NCBI RefSeq assembly: GCF_009762325.1
Contig: NZ_CP034348.1
Location: forward strand, 3,044,501-3,108,500
Length of the DNA: 64,000 nucleotides
Source: Roseovarius faecimaris
GTDB lineage: Bacteria; Pseudomonadota; Alphaproteobacteria; Rhodobacterales; Rhodobacteraceae
Reading direction: 5' to 3'
Shown: one piece after another, positions 9,871 through 18,055 of the stretch
Position numbering within the stretch: the stretch's first letter is position 1
Layout: each line of letters starts with the position of its first letter
Made by a program: the position numbers and the translations under genes
The notes under the pieces: generated by a model
What the model was told of the DNA's origin: nothing
What the model saw: the letters and a program-made list of their open reading frames with translations, nothing else
Databases searched by the model: none

Positions 9871-10359
9871 ATGACGATTTCTGTAGGCGACACACTGCCC
9901 GATGCCACACTGGGCCACATGGGGGCCGACGGGCCGGAACAGATCAATCTGGCCGACAAGACCAAGGGCCGCAAAGTGGTGATCTTCGCCGTGCCGGGGG
10001 CCTACACCCCCACGTGCCATTCCGCCCACGTGCCCAGCTTCGTGCGCACCAAATCCGAGTTCGACGCCAAAGGCGTGGACGAGATCATCTGCGTGTCGGT
10101 CAATGACCCCTTCGTGATGAAGGCCTGGGGCAAGGACACCGGCGCGTCGGACGCAGGCATCACCATGCTGGGCGATGCCGAAGCCGCCTTCACCAAAGCC
10201 ATCGGGATGGACTTCTCCGCGCCCCCCGCCGGACTGATCGACCGCTCCAAGCGCTACGCGATGGTGGTCGAGGACGGCAAGGTGACCGTGCTTCACGCCG
10301 AGGAAAGCCCCGGCGTCTGCGAAGTCTCGGGCGGCGAGGCGCTGCTCAAGGCGCTCTGA
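9871..10359 (+). CDS. Peroxiredoxin, Prx5 type
   Basis: A 162-residue thiol peroxidase that reduces hydroperoxides. The catalytic motif PGAYTPTCHSAHVPSF contains the peroxidatic cysteine at about residue 50; VNDPFVMKAWGKD is typical of the Prx5/hybrid Prx group. A second cysteine lies near the C-terminus (SPGVCEVSGGE), a possible resolving residue. I chose the ATG at 9871 (MTISVGDTLPDATL), the usual family start; the frame opens earlier inside the divergent promoter. The electron donor (glutaredoxin or thioredoxin) cannot be told from sequence. Confidence 0.93.
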   Translation: MTISVGDTLPDATLGHMGADGPEQINLADKTKGRKVVIFAVPGAYTPTCHSAHVPSFVRTKSEFDAKGVDEIICVSVNDPFVMKAWGKDTGASDAGITMLGDAEAAFTKAIGMDFSAPPAGLIDRSKRYAMVVEDGKVTVLHAEESPGVCEVSGGEALLKAL

Positions 10360-10373
10360 ATTTATCCGCGCGC

Positions 10374-10394
10374 GCCCCGGACCCGATCCGGGGC
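10374..10394. repeat. GC-rich hairpin after the peroxiredoxin gene
   Basis: Arms GCCCCGGA (10374-10381) and TCCGGGGC (10387-10394) are perfectly complementary with a five-base loop. It starts 14 bases after the peroxiredoxin stop. It lacks a T-tract, so it may be a factor-dependent terminator, an mRNA-stabilising stem, or a dispersed palindrome. Confidence 0.5.
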
Positions 10395-10445
10395 CGCTGC
10401 CTCTCCCGGGCGTGACGGGCCGGGCGACAGATTGCCGCGATCCGC

Positions 10446-10490
10446 GTTTTGTACAAAACAGGGGGTCATTTTGTACAAAACGTACAAAAT
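10446..10490. promoter_or_regulatory. Cluster of GTAC-centred palindromes after phhB
   Basis: Two perfect palindromes, GTTTTGTACAAAAC (10446-10459) and TTTTGTACAAAA (10469-10480), plus a third GTACAAAA at 10482-10489. The last two also allow a hairpin of ATTTTGTAC (10468-10476) with GTACAAAAT (10482-10490). The set lies directly after the phhB stop codon (10499, minus strand) in the convergent gap with the peroxiredoxin gene. Either paired terminators or protein-binding sites; see the related set at 13320-13370. Confidence 0.6.
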
Positions 10491-10498
10491 TCGGCGCG

Positions 10499-10801
10499 TT
10501 ACAATTCGCCCAGCAGGGTATCCATCTTGCGCGCCAGTTTCACGTCCAGCGCACTCAGCCCCTTGACGTCATGGGTGGTCAACAGCACCTCGACGCGGTT
10601 GTAGACATTGAACCACTCGGGGTGATGGTTCCACTTCTCCGCCCAGATGGCGGCGCGGGTCATGAACCCAAAGGCTTCCACGAAATCACTGAATTTGAAC
10701 GTTTTCTTGATCGCATCCCGGGTATCGTCCAGCTCCCAACCACTTTCCAACAGCGGCTGCAGCGTGGTCTTGCGGGCCGTGTCGCTCAGGCGTTCGGTCA
10801 T
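10499..10801 (-). CDS. phhB: 4a-hydroxytetrahydrobiopterin dehydratase
   Basis: Pterin-4a-carbinolamine dehydratase recycles the pterin cofactor of aromatic amino acid hydroxylases. The 100-residue protein has the family signature [18 protein letters not shown], with the paired histidines (about residues 59-60) and the following proline and tryptophan that form the active site, and [10 protein letters not shown] after it. Length is standard. Its start overlaps the upstream acetyltransferase-like gene by four bases. No phenylalanine hydroxylase is in the window, so its partner is elsewhere or it has another role. Confidence 0.92.
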   Translation of the reverse strand: MTERLSDTARKTTLQPLLESGWELDDTRDAIKKTFKFSDFVEAFGFMTRAAIWAEKWNHHPEWFNVYNRVEVLLTTHDVKGLSALDVKLARKMDTLLGEL

Positions 10802-11988
10802 TCGTGTTCCTCCTCATGGGGTGTCTTGAACGGGCCATAGCTGGTCAGAACCTCGATGTCCTGATCCACCGCCGCCCGTTCAGCCGTTAAATAGTCGTCA
10901 ATCGCCCGCGCGAAACCCGGATCAGCGATCCAGTGCAGCGAATGCGTGCTGACCGGAAGATAGCCCCGCGCCAGCTTGTGCTCCCCCTGCGCGCCCGCTT
11001 CAACGCATTGTAATCCTTGGGCAATTGCATAATCGATGGCCTGATAATAGCACAGTTCGAAATGTAGGCAGGGGTGGTGTTCAACGCAGCCCCAATAGCG
11101 GCCATAAAGGGCGTTTCGTCCGATCATGTTCATCGCACCGGCAACGGGCATACCGTCCCGCTCGGCCAGAATCAGCAGGATGTCATCACGCAGTTTTTCA
11201 TGCGCGATCTCGAAAAACGCGCGTGTCAGATAGGGCGTTCCCCATTTCCGCGCACCGGTATCCTGATAGAAGGTCCAGACCGCATCCCAATGCTCCGGCG
11301 CGATCTGATCACCGGTTAACTGTCTGATATTCCCGCCGAAATTCTGGGCCTGTCGGCGCTCCTTGCGGATGGCCTTGCGTTTGCGCGAACTGAGCGCGGA
11401 AAGAAAGGCGTCAAAATCCGCATAGCCCCGATTTTCCCAATGAAACTGTTGGGTTACGCGCTCCAAAAGGCCCATCGCACCACCCGCTATGCGCTCTTCC
11501 TCGGTGCAAAAGGTGACATGCAGCGATGAGATATGGTTGCGCTCGGCCACCTGCACCGCACCCTGAATCAACGCCGCACGCCCCTCCGCCTCATGGCCCG
11601 GGCGGGTCAGAAAACGGCGGCCCGTGGCCGGTGTGAAGGGCACCGCGATCTGCAATTTGGGATAATAACGCCCCCCCGCCCGCTCATAGGCATGCGCCCA
11701 GTTGTGGTCGAAAATATATTCGCCCTGGCTGTGGCTCTTGCCGTAAAGCGGCGCGCATCCGATCACCTGACCGGCTTTTTCTGCTGTTAAATAAAGGGGT
11801 TGCCAGCCCGTGCCGGTCCCGACAGAGCCGCTGTCTTCCAGCGCTTTCAGGAAACGGTAGGTGGTGAAAGGGTCCTGCGGACGGCCCCCGTCCGACACAT
11901 CCGGGCAGGCGCACGCATTCCAATCCGCCTCGGCAATCGCGCCAAGGTTTTCATGGGTGCTGATCGTGATCTCCGCGCCGCCATCCAT
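10798..11988 (-). CDS. GNAT-fold acyltransferase, FemAB-like (DUF482 type)
   Basis: A 396-residue protein that I assign to the group once called DUF482, with two GNAT-like halves resembling peptidoglycan bridge-forming FemAB enzymes. Visible segments are [25 protein letters not shown] near the N-terminus, [31 protein letters not shown] in the middle and [28 protein letters not shown] in the C-terminal half, all of which I recall as conserved in this group. No signal peptide. The acceptor is unknown. It is the third gene of the ridA-GDPD-acyltransferase-phhB run and overlaps phhB by four bases. Confidence 0.75.
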   Translation of the reverse strand: MDGGAEITISTHENLGAIAEADWNACACPDVSDGGRPQDPFTTYRFLKALEDSGSVGTGTGWQPLYLTAEKAGQVIGCAPLYGKSHSQGEYIFDHNWAHAYERAGGRYYPKLQIAVPFTPATGRRFLTRPGHEAEGRAALIQGAVQVAERNHISSLHVTFCTEEERIAGGAMGLLERVTQQFHWENRGYADFDAFLSALSSRKRKAIRKERRQAQNFGGNIRQLTGDQIAPEHWDAVWTFYQDTGARKWGTPYLTRAFFEIAHEKLRDDILLILAERDGMPVAGAMNMIGRNALYGRYWGCVEHHPCLHFELCYYQAIDYAIAQGLQCVEAGAQGEHKLARGYLPVSTHSLHWIADPGFARAIDDYLTAERAAVDQDIEVLTSYGPFKTPHEEEHE

Positions 11989-12039
11989 TGCATCGCCGCC
12001 CTCCGCCTGCCGCTCAACCTGTGTCTCAGGCTGCCAAGT

Positions 12040-12795
12040 TCAAGCCAGATAGCCCTCAAAGGTGATGTTATCGGCAATCCTGCGCGCCTCGGCTTCCTGC
12101 TCGGGCGAGGTAACCGTCCAGCACAGCACGTTGGCCCCCTGCGCCTTGAGCGCAGCCACCCGGGGATTGGCCAGGTCAATCACCTCATGGCTGATGAAAC
12201 TCGCCTGCGCGCGGTCGTAATCCGGCACGCCCCGCAGATGCGCGCGCGTCTCTTCGCGCAAGAGCGGCCAGTCCTCGGCAGGGTAGTCACAGGTGACGAT
12301 GCCGCGCGGCCTGTCCGGCACCAGCTCGGCCAGAAGCGCCACCGAATTGGGATTGAAGGACATCAGAGCCACATCACCGGAATATCCTTTGAGATCAGTG
12401 GCTACCGCCCTTTCCAGCGTGCCGTCTGTGACGCCCATCTGGCCGTGCTGATCTTTCAGTTCCACCAGCAGCGGCACCTGGCCCGCGACCAGCGCCAGCA
12501 CCTCGGCAAAGCCTGGAATGCCCTCGTCCCCGCCCAGCAGCGGGACCCGGGCCAGCTCGGCGGCAGAGCGCTGACGGATCGGTCCGGGCTCTCCCGTCAG
12601 ACGCCGCATGTCGTAGTCATGAAACACCATCGCCCGGCCATCATGGCTGAGCTGCAGGTCCATTTCGATTCCATAACCGCGCGCCATCGCCGCCCGGATC
12701 GCCGCGCGCGAGTTTTCGGGGCGATGGTCGGTAACGTCATGCAGCGCCCGATGCGCCAACGGGGCCTGGAAAAACGCGGGCGGAAGGCGCGTCAT
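12040..12795 (-). CDS. Glycerophosphodiester phosphodiesterase family protein
   Basis: A 251-residue GDPD-fold hydrolase that would release glycerol 3-phosphate from phospholipid head-group diesters. The catalytic framework is visible: HRALHDVTDHRPENS (catalytic His plus E-N), GIEMDLQLSHDG (metal-binding E-x-D) and VFHDYDMRRLTG (second catalytic His), all within residues 16-85, and LVELKDQ (about 130). No signal peptide, so it is probably cytoplasmic. It overlaps the ridA-like gene by four bases. Confidence 0.85.
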   Translation of the reverse strand: MTRLPPAFFQAPLAHRALHDVTDHRPENSRAAIRAAMARGYGIEMDLQLSHDGRAMVFHDYDMRRLTGEPGPIRQRSAAELARVPLLGGDEGIPGFAEVLALVAGQVPLLVELKDQHGQMGVTDGTLERAVATDLKGYSGDVALMSFNPNSVALLAELVPDRPRGIVTCDYPAEDWPLLREETRAHLRGVPDYDRAQASFISHEVIDLANPRVAALKAQGANVLCWTVTSPEQEAEARRIADNITFEGYLA

Positions 12796-13253
12796 TTGAT
12801 CTGGAACACACCGTCGATTTCAACCGCGACACCAAAGGGCAGCGAAGGCGCGGACACCGCAGCACGCGCATGTTTGCCCGCATCGCCCAGTGCGTCTCCG
12901 ATCAGGTTCGACGCCCCGTTGATCACGGCGGGCTGCTCGGTGAAATCGGGGGTGGAGTTGACAAAGCCGGTCAGTTTGACCACCCGCACGAGCCGGTCAA
13001 GATCACCGCCACAGGCCGCCTTGACCTGGGCCAGAAGGGCGATGGCGCAGACCTTGGCTGCCTCGGCCCCCGCGGCGGTGTCCATGTCATCGCCAAGTTT
13101 GCCGGTGAGCAGCGTATCGCCATCCTTGGCAATCTGGCCCGAGACATAAACCATGTCGCCGACCTGCACATAAGGCACGTAGTTGGCGGCAGGTGCCGGA
13201 GCTTCGGGCAGGGTGATGCCCATCTCGGCAAGGCGCGATTCAAACTTTCCCAT
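12792..13253 (-). CDS. RidA/YjgF family enamine/imine deaminase
   Basis: A 153-residue member of the RidA family, which hydrolyses reactive 2-aminoacrylate-type enamines. Conserved features are YVSGQIAKDG in the first third and, near the C-terminus, HARAAVSAPSLPFGVAVEIDGVF, holding the substrate arginine and the catalytic glutamate. It is of the longer RidA type rather than the 128-residue archetype. It heads the operon with the GDPD, acyltransferase and phhB genes, and its promoter should lie among the palindromes upstream. Confidence 0.88.
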   Translation of the reverse strand: MGKFESRLAEMGITLPEAPAPAANYVPYVQVGDMVYVSGQIAKDGDTLLTGKLGDDMDTAAGAEAAKVCAIALLAQVKAACGGDLDRLVRVVKLTGFVNSTPDFTEQPAVINGASNLIGDALGDAGKHARAAVSAPSLPFGVAVEIDGVFQIK

Positions 13254-13319
13254 AACTGGTCTCCCATTGGATTTTCGCGCGACGTTAGATCGTACGGGCC
13301 GAACTTTGAACGGGTAAAA

Positions 13320-13370
13320 AGATTTTTCGTACGAAAAATCTCAGCCAAAGAAAATTCGTACGAATTTTCT
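13320..13370. promoter_or_regulatory. Tandem 22-bp perfect palindromes centred on CGTACG
   Basis: Bases 13320-13341 (arm AGATTTTTCGT and its exact complement) and 13349-13370 (arm AGAAAATTCGT and its complement) are two perfect 22-bp palindromes seven bases apart. They share the ends and TTCGTACGAA but differ at symmetrical inner positions, so each arm changed with its partner. The second overlaps the last base of the adaptor stop codon; the first lies 66 bases upstream of the ridA-like start. On the minus strand the first is followed by a short T-run, so a terminator for the secretion operon or operators for ridA are both possible. Confidence 0.7.
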
Positions 13371-14674
13371 CAATCACGCAGCGCCTTGGCAAAATAATCT
13401 GCCAGAGGTTTCACCAGATAGGCAATGGGCGTGCGATCCTCCGTGCGGATAAACGCCTCGACCGGCATACCGGGGATAAGCGTTGTCCCTTCCGGCAAGC
13501 GGGCCTGCTCTCCTTCGCTCAGAACGATCTCGGCGCGGTAATAGCTTTGCAGCGTGGCTTCGTCCTGAAAGGCATCCGCCGAGATCTGCACAACTTGCCC
13601 GGTCAACTCGGGTGTCTGACGCTGATCAAGCGCGGAGAAACGCAGGGTAACATCCTGCCCGAGATAAATCTTGTCGATGTGGATGGGCTCCACCTGCGCG
13701 TTGATGATCAGCGGCCGGTCCTGCGGCACCACAAACAGCACCGGTTCGGCCGCCTGAACAACCGATCTCAGCGCAAAGATGCGCAATCCATAGACAACCC
13801 CGCTGACCGGAGCGGTGATTTCCAGCCGGGCCATCCTCTCGATCAGCGCGCGGCGCTCTTCGCGCAGCTCAAGTTCGCGGAACTGCAGATCGCGCAGGGT
13901 GCTGATCGCCTCTTCGCGGCGCCGCGTTCCGAGCTTGATGATTTCCACGTCGATCTCGGTGATCCGGCCCGCCGCCTGCGCCTTTTGCGCGGTCAACTCG
14001 CCCGACACCCCGGCCAGACGCGCCTCTTCACGTTGCAGGCTGAGCACGCGCGTGGCCTGCGCAAGGCCCCGGTCAAGCAGCGATTGCTGATCGGCCAGCT
14101 CCTGCTGGATCAACTCAAGCTGACGCGCGAGCGACGTTTGCTGCGCCTCGATGCCGACGATCTGATCCTCGATCTGGCCGCGCCGCTTCTGCAATTGGTC
14201 GATCTCCTGGGCGATTGACGTCGCACGCGCCTCAAGCAGACGTTCCTGCCCGGCGATCAGATCGGCCGCATCCGGGTTTTCCGCGGCCGCCTCCAGAAGC
14301 AGCGGATCGAAACTGATCGTGGGCTGGCCATCGCGCTCGGCCTCCAGCCGACCACGCCGCGCCATCAACTCGAACAACTGGCTTTCAGTGATCGCCAGGC
14401 GCGACGCCAGCTCGGTTGAATCCAGCCGTAACAGCACCTGTCCGGCCTCCACCGTGTCGCCCTCATCCACCTCGATCGCGGCCACGACGCCGCCATCGGG
14501 GTGCTGCACAACCTGTCGGTTCTGATCCACCTCGATCCGGCCGCTGGCGATGATCGCGCCCGACAGCTGCGTGCCCGCCGACCAATAGCCAAAGCCGCCC
14601 AGCAAAAGCACGAGGCCGATCAGCCCGACGGTCATCGGCCCGCGCACGGGCCAGGTGGGTTGTGCCGCGCTCAT
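13370..14674 (-). CDS. Type I secretion membrane-fusion (HlyD/PrtE) adaptor
   Basis: A 434-residue periplasmic adaptor of a type I secretion system, bridging the inner-membrane ABC exporter and a TolC-type outer channel. A single N-terminal membrane segment (residues 16-32) is followed by a lipoyl-like half motif (VQHPDGGVVAAIEVDEGDTV), a long coiled-coil hairpin (about residues 95-285, rich in Glu/Gln/Leu) and a barrel domain with LEITAPVSGVVYGLRIF. Its start overlaps the exporter stop by four bases. No TolC or RTX substrate gene is adjacent. Confidence 0.92.
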   Translation of the reverse strand: MSAAQPTWPVRGPMTVGLIGLVLLLGGFGYWSAGTQLSGAIIASGRIEVDQNRQVVQHPDGGVVAAIEVDEGDTVEAGQVLLRLDSTELASRLAITESQLFELMARRGRLEAERDGQPTISFDPLLLEAAAENPDAADLIAGQERLLEARATSIAQEIDQLQKRRGQIEDQIVGIEAQQTSLARQLELIQQELADQQSLLDRGLAQATRVLSLQREEARLAGVSGELTAQKAQAAGRITEIDVEIIKLGTRRREEAISTLRDLQFRELELREERRALIERMARLEITAPVSGVVYGLRIFALRSVVQAAEPVLFVVPQDRPLIINAQVEPIHIDKIYLGQDVTLRFSALDQRQTPELTGQVVQISADAFQDEATLQSYYRAEIVLSEGEQARLPEGTTLIPGMPVEAFIRTEDRTPIAYLVKPLADYFAKALRD

Positions 14675-16404
14675 TGAACCCCTCCCGGACCGCTGTTCTT
14701 GGTCACTTCGGCGTGGTTCTTAAGCACCTCGCGCAGCACCTGTTCCTTGGGCCCGAAGGCGCGCACCTGGCCATGATCGAGCACCAGCAACAGATCGCAT
14801 TCCTTGATCGCCGCAGGACGGTGCGCCATGATCAGGATCGACCGGCCCGCCTCCTTGAAGCCGCGAATGGCGGCGTTCACCGCTTCTGAGCCTTCGTTGT
14901 CGAGGTTTGAATTGGGCTCGTCCAGCACCAGGATCACCGGATCACCATACATGGCCCGCGCCAGGCCGATCCTCTGCATCTGCCCGCCCGAAAGCCGCCC
15001 GCCACCTGGCGTCACACGGGTATCGTACCCGTCGGGCAGGCTGAGGATCATCTCATGCGCATCCGCCCGGCGCGCGGCGGTGACCACCTGTTCGTCATCC
15101 GGCACCTCGGCGAGGCGGGCGATATTCTGGGCGATACTGCCTTCGAAAAGCTGCACGCGCTGCGGCAGATAGCCGATGTGACGGCCCAGCACCTCCGGGT
15201 CGAACTGATCAAGCGACGCCCCGTCAAGCCGGATCTTGCCGCCGGCGGGCGGCCAGACCCCGGTGAGCGCGCGCGCCAGGGTCGACTTGCCCGCGCCGGA
15301 CTGGCCGATCACACCCACCGCCTGCCCCGGTTGCAGCTTGAAACTGACCATCTTCAACGCGGGCTGGGTCTCGCCCGGGGGCACCACCGTGAGTTGCTGC
15401 ACATCGAGGCTCGCCTTGGGGCGGGGCAGTTGGGTCTTGGGCTCTTCGGGGCGGACCTTGCCAAGCAGCATCGCAAGATCCTCCCAGCCGCGCATCGCGC
15501 GCTGCACCAGCGGCCACTGGCCAATCACCTGTTCAATGGGGGCAAGCGCCCGGCCCAACAGGATCGAGCCTGCGATCATCGCGCCCGGTGTCAGCTCCTG
15601 CTGGAGAACGAGATAAGCCCCGAGGCCCAGCATCGCCGATTGCAGAAACAGCCGGAACGCCCGGGTGATGGTGGAAAATGTCCCCCCAAGATCGGATGCG
15701 GACATCTGATCGGACATGGACCGGTCGCGTGCCGCCTGCCAGCGCCGGAAGGCGGCGTCGCTCATGCCCATTGCCCGCACCATCTCCGATTCGGCGCGCA
15801 CCTGGCCTAGAAGCTGCTCGGCCTGCACCGCCGAGGCGTTGGCGCGCTCCACCGGCCGCCGCGTGACCGACTGGTTGATTATCGTGATCAGGATCAGCAG
15901 CAATCCGCCGACAATTGCGAGCGTGCCCAACCAGGGGTGAAAGATCCAGATCGCAGCCAGGAAGAAGGGGGTCCACGGAATATCGAACAGCGCCATGAGC
16001 ACCGGCGACGCCATCAGCCGCTGCACCGCGCTCAGGTCGCTCAGACCGGTGGTGGCCGTGGGGTCCGTTGTCTGCGTCGAACGGCGCACGACAGCATCGA
16101 ACACCCGTTTGTCGAGCCGCGCCTGAAACCGCGCGCCAACCCGGCCCATCACCCGGCCGCGGGCATAATCGAGCAGACCCATCATCGCAAAAAGGAAGGC
16201 CACAAGCACAGATAGCGCGATCAGCGTCTCGACCGAGCGGCTTCCCAGCACCCGGTCATAGACCTGCAACATGTAGAGCGGACCGGTCAGCATCAGCAGA
16301 TTCACGAAGAAGCTGAAGACGAAAACGAACCAGTAGAGCAGTCGGCTCTCGCGCCGTGCCGCGCGCAGCTCGTCCAGTCCTGCACTGTATATGCGTTTGT
16401 CCAT
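14671..16404 (-). CDS. Type I secretion ABC exporter (PrtD-like permease/ATPase)
   Basis: A 577-residue half-transporter fusing six membrane helices (about residues 20-300) and a nucleotide-binding domain. Walker A is GQSGAGKST (about residue 365), the ABC signature is LSGGQMQR, Walker B is VILVLDEPNSN and the switch histidine is in IMAHRPAAIK. No N-terminal C39 peptidase domain, so it matches PrtD/AprD exporters that secrete C-terminally signalled proteases or RTX proteins. First gene of a two-gene operon with the adaptor. Confidence 0.92.
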   Translation of the reverse strand: MDKRIYSAGLDELRAARRESRLLYWFVFVFSFFVNLLMLTGPLYMLQVYDRVLGSRSVETLIALSVLVAFLFAMMGLLDYARGRVMGRVGARFQARLDKRVFDAVVRRSTQTTDPTATTGLSDLSAVQRLMASPVLMALFDIPWTPFFLAAIWIFHPWLGTLAIVGGLLLILITIINQSVTRRPVERANASAVQAEQLLGQVRAESEMVRAMGMSDAAFRRWQAARDRSMSDQMSASDLGGTFSTITRAFRLFLQSAMLGLGAYLVLQQELTPGAMIAGSILLGRALAPIEQVIGQWPLVQRAMRGWEDLAMLLGKVRPEEPKTQLPRPKASLDVQQLTVVPPGETQPALKMVSFKLQPGQAVGVIGQSGAGKSTLARALTGVWPPAGGKIRLDGASLDQFDPEVLGRHIGYLPQRVQLFEGSIAQNIARLAEVPDDEQVVTAARRADAHEMILSLPDGYDTRVTPGGGRLSGGQMQRIGLARAMYGDPVILVLDEPNSNLDNEGSEAVNAAIRGFKEAGRSILIMAHRPAAIKECDLLLVLDHGQVRAFGPKEQVLREVLKNHAEVTKNSGPGGVQ

Positions 16405-16634
16405 AACCTGCTCTCGGATCGTGCGGCCGCACCGCCCATCCTGACATTATATCGTTTTGCCCACCATATATCAGGCGCCCGGTATTGCCACCGAATTGAC
16501 GCCGCCCCGCAATTGCGACATATCGCGAATGTCGCCATTCTGCCACAATCGCAGCCACAGATGATCCGTCCGGCTGGGTTCACAGGCGGGATGGGTTATG
16601 TACCCGAGTGAACACTTAATTTCGTGATAGAGCT
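16405..16634. promoter_or_regulatory. Divergent intergenic region, exporter / mlaA
   Basis: 230 bases between two divergently transcribed operons, so it must hold both promoters. I see no clear -35/-10 pair, operator or small gene. In the mlaA frame a TAA at 16617-16619 limits how far upstream translation can start. Confidence 0.4.
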
Positions 16635-17417
16635 TTGCCTGTTTCAGCCCCCGATACCCGCTTTCGCACATGGCGCAACGCGCTGGCCCTGATGGGGCTG
16701 GGACTTCTTGTGGCTTGCGGACCCAAGGTGGCGCACCCGGTCGGCGAGCCGTTTGACCCCTATGAAGAGCGCAATCGCAAGGTGCATGAGCGGTCCAAGA
16801 AAATCGACAAGACGATCATCCGCCCCGTGGCCATCGCCTATAGCGAGACCATGCCGGACGATATCGAGATCCTGGTCGGCCGCTTCTCGGACAACCTGTC
16901 GCTGCCGCAATCGGTGGTCAACAACACCTTGCGCGGCAACATGAAGGGAGCGACGGAAGATCTCTATCGCTTCGTCGTCAACAGCACGATCGGTCTGGGC
17001 GGTTTCTTCGACCCGGCGACCGAGCTCAACATGCCCGCCTCCTCCGAGGCCGATTTCGGCATGGTGCTGCATGCCTGGGGCGTCCCGCAAGGGGCCTATC
17101 TGGAACTGCCGATCCTTGGCCCCTCGACCGAGCGCGACGCCGCCGGGCGCATCGTCGATCTGTTCACCGATCCGCTGAGCTATGTGCTCGCCTCTCCCGA
17201 AAGCTATATCCCGACGGCGGCCAGTGTCTCGTCCAGGATCAGCGACCGGGGCCGCTATGCCGAAACGGTCGATTCCATTTTGTACGACAGCGCCGACAGT
17301 TACGCTCAGGCGCGCTCGATCTATCTGCAAAATCGTGCCTTCGAACTTGGCGGAGGCAGCTCGGATGCCTATCTCGACCCGTATGACAGCCCCTATGAGG
17401 ACCCGTATGATGAATGA
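16635..17417 (+). CDS. mlaA: MlaA (VacJ) outer-membrane phospholipid-retrieval lipoprotein
   Basis: MlaA removes misplaced phospholipids from the outer leaflet and hands them to MlaC. The 260-residue protein has a lipoprotein signal with lipobox LLVACG (Cys at about 31), FDPYEERNRKVHERSKKIDKTI, NTLRGNMKGATEDLYRFVVNSTIGLGGFFDPAT and DFGMVLHAWGVPQGAYLELPILGPST, all family hallmarks. The only plausible start is TTG at 16635: the next in-frame ATG lies inside the signal peptide and an in-frame stop is 16 bases upstream. An acidic Tyr/Asp/Pro tail (YLDPYDSPYEDPYDE) ends the protein. Overlaps mlaC. Confidence 0.92.
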   Translation: MPVSAPDTRFRTWRNALALMGLGLLVACGPKVAHPVGEPFDPYEERNRKVHERSKKIDKTIIRPVAIAYSETMPDDIEILVGRFSDNLSLPQSVVNNTLRGNMKGATEDLYRFVVNSTIGLGGFFDPATELNMPASSEADFGMVLHAWGVPQGAYLELPILGPSTERDAAGRIVDLFTDPLSYVLASPESYIPTAASVSSRISDRGRYAETVDSILYDSADSYAQARSIYLQNRAFELGGGSSDAYLDPYDSPYEDPYDE

Positions 17418-18012
17418 GTTTCCGCGTCGCCGTTTTCTGAGCCTTACTGCCATGGGCGCTACGGCGGCCATGATGCCCGTCAGTGCCTGGGCGCTGAACG
17501 ACGCCGAGGCCAAGGCCCTTGTCGGCAAGGTCGTGGACGATATCAACCTGGTGATCGCCTCAGGCAAATCGCTCAGCAGCATGATCTCGGATTTCGAGAA
17601 GATCTTCCGCAAATATGGCGATGTGAACATCATCGCCGCCTCGACCCTGGGGCCGGATTACAAGCGGATGAGTTCCAGCCAGAAATCGGCCTATGTGCAG
17701 GCGTTCCGTGGCTATATCTCGCGCAAATACGGCAAGCGGTTCAAGGAATTCGAGGGCGGGCGCATCGAAGTGAAAGGCGCGCGTCAGGTCAAATCCTGGC
17801 ATGAGGTCAAATCGACCGCCTATCTCAAGGGCGAAGCGCCGTTCGAGGTGCTGTTCCTGGTGTCGGATCGTTCCGGCAAGGATCTGTTCTTTGACATGGT
17901 GATCGAAGGCGTGAGCCTGCGCCTGAGCGAGCGCACCGAGATCGGTGCGATGCTGGACAAGCGCAAGGGCGATATCGACGCCCTGATCGCGGACCTGAAC
18001 AAGGCCGGCTGA
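17407..18012 (+). CDS. mlaC: MlaC periplasmic phospholipid-binding protein
   Basis: MlaC ferries phospholipid between MlaA and the MlaFEDB transporter. The 201-residue protein has the MlaC/Ttg2D core (NLVIASGKSLSSMISDFEKIFRKYGDVNIIAA, YVQAFRGYISRKYGKRF, VEVKGARQVKSWHEVKS). Its N-terminus MNEFPRRRFLSLTAMGA has a twin-arginine motif followed by a hydrophobic stretch ending VSAWA, suggesting Tat rather than Sec export. Two ATGs (17407, 17410) are adjacent; both overlap the mlaA stop, so the genes are coupled. mlaFEDB are not in the window. Confidence 0.9.
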   Translation: MMNEFPRRRFLSLTAMGATAAMMPVSAWALNDAEAKALVGKVVDDINLVIASGKSLSSMISDFEKIFRKYGDVNIIAASTLGPDYKRMSSSQKSAYVQAFRGYISRKYGKRFKEFEGGRIEVKGARQVKSWHEVKSTAYLKGEAPFEVLFLVSDRSGKDLFFDMVIEGVSLRLSERTEIGAMLDKRKGDIDALIADLNKAG

Positions 18013-18020
18013 CCCCGGCC

Positions 18021-18053
18021 GCCCGCGGGTGCCATTGCGGCACGCCTGCGGGC
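18021..18053. terminator. Possible hairpin between convergent mlaC and PBP genes
   Basis: GCCCGC...GTGCC pairs with GGCAC...GCGGGC around a short loop, with a small internal mismatch. It fills the 43-base gap between the two stop codons and could end transcripts from both sides, though no T-tract follows. Confidence 0.4.
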
Positions 18054-18055
18054 AA

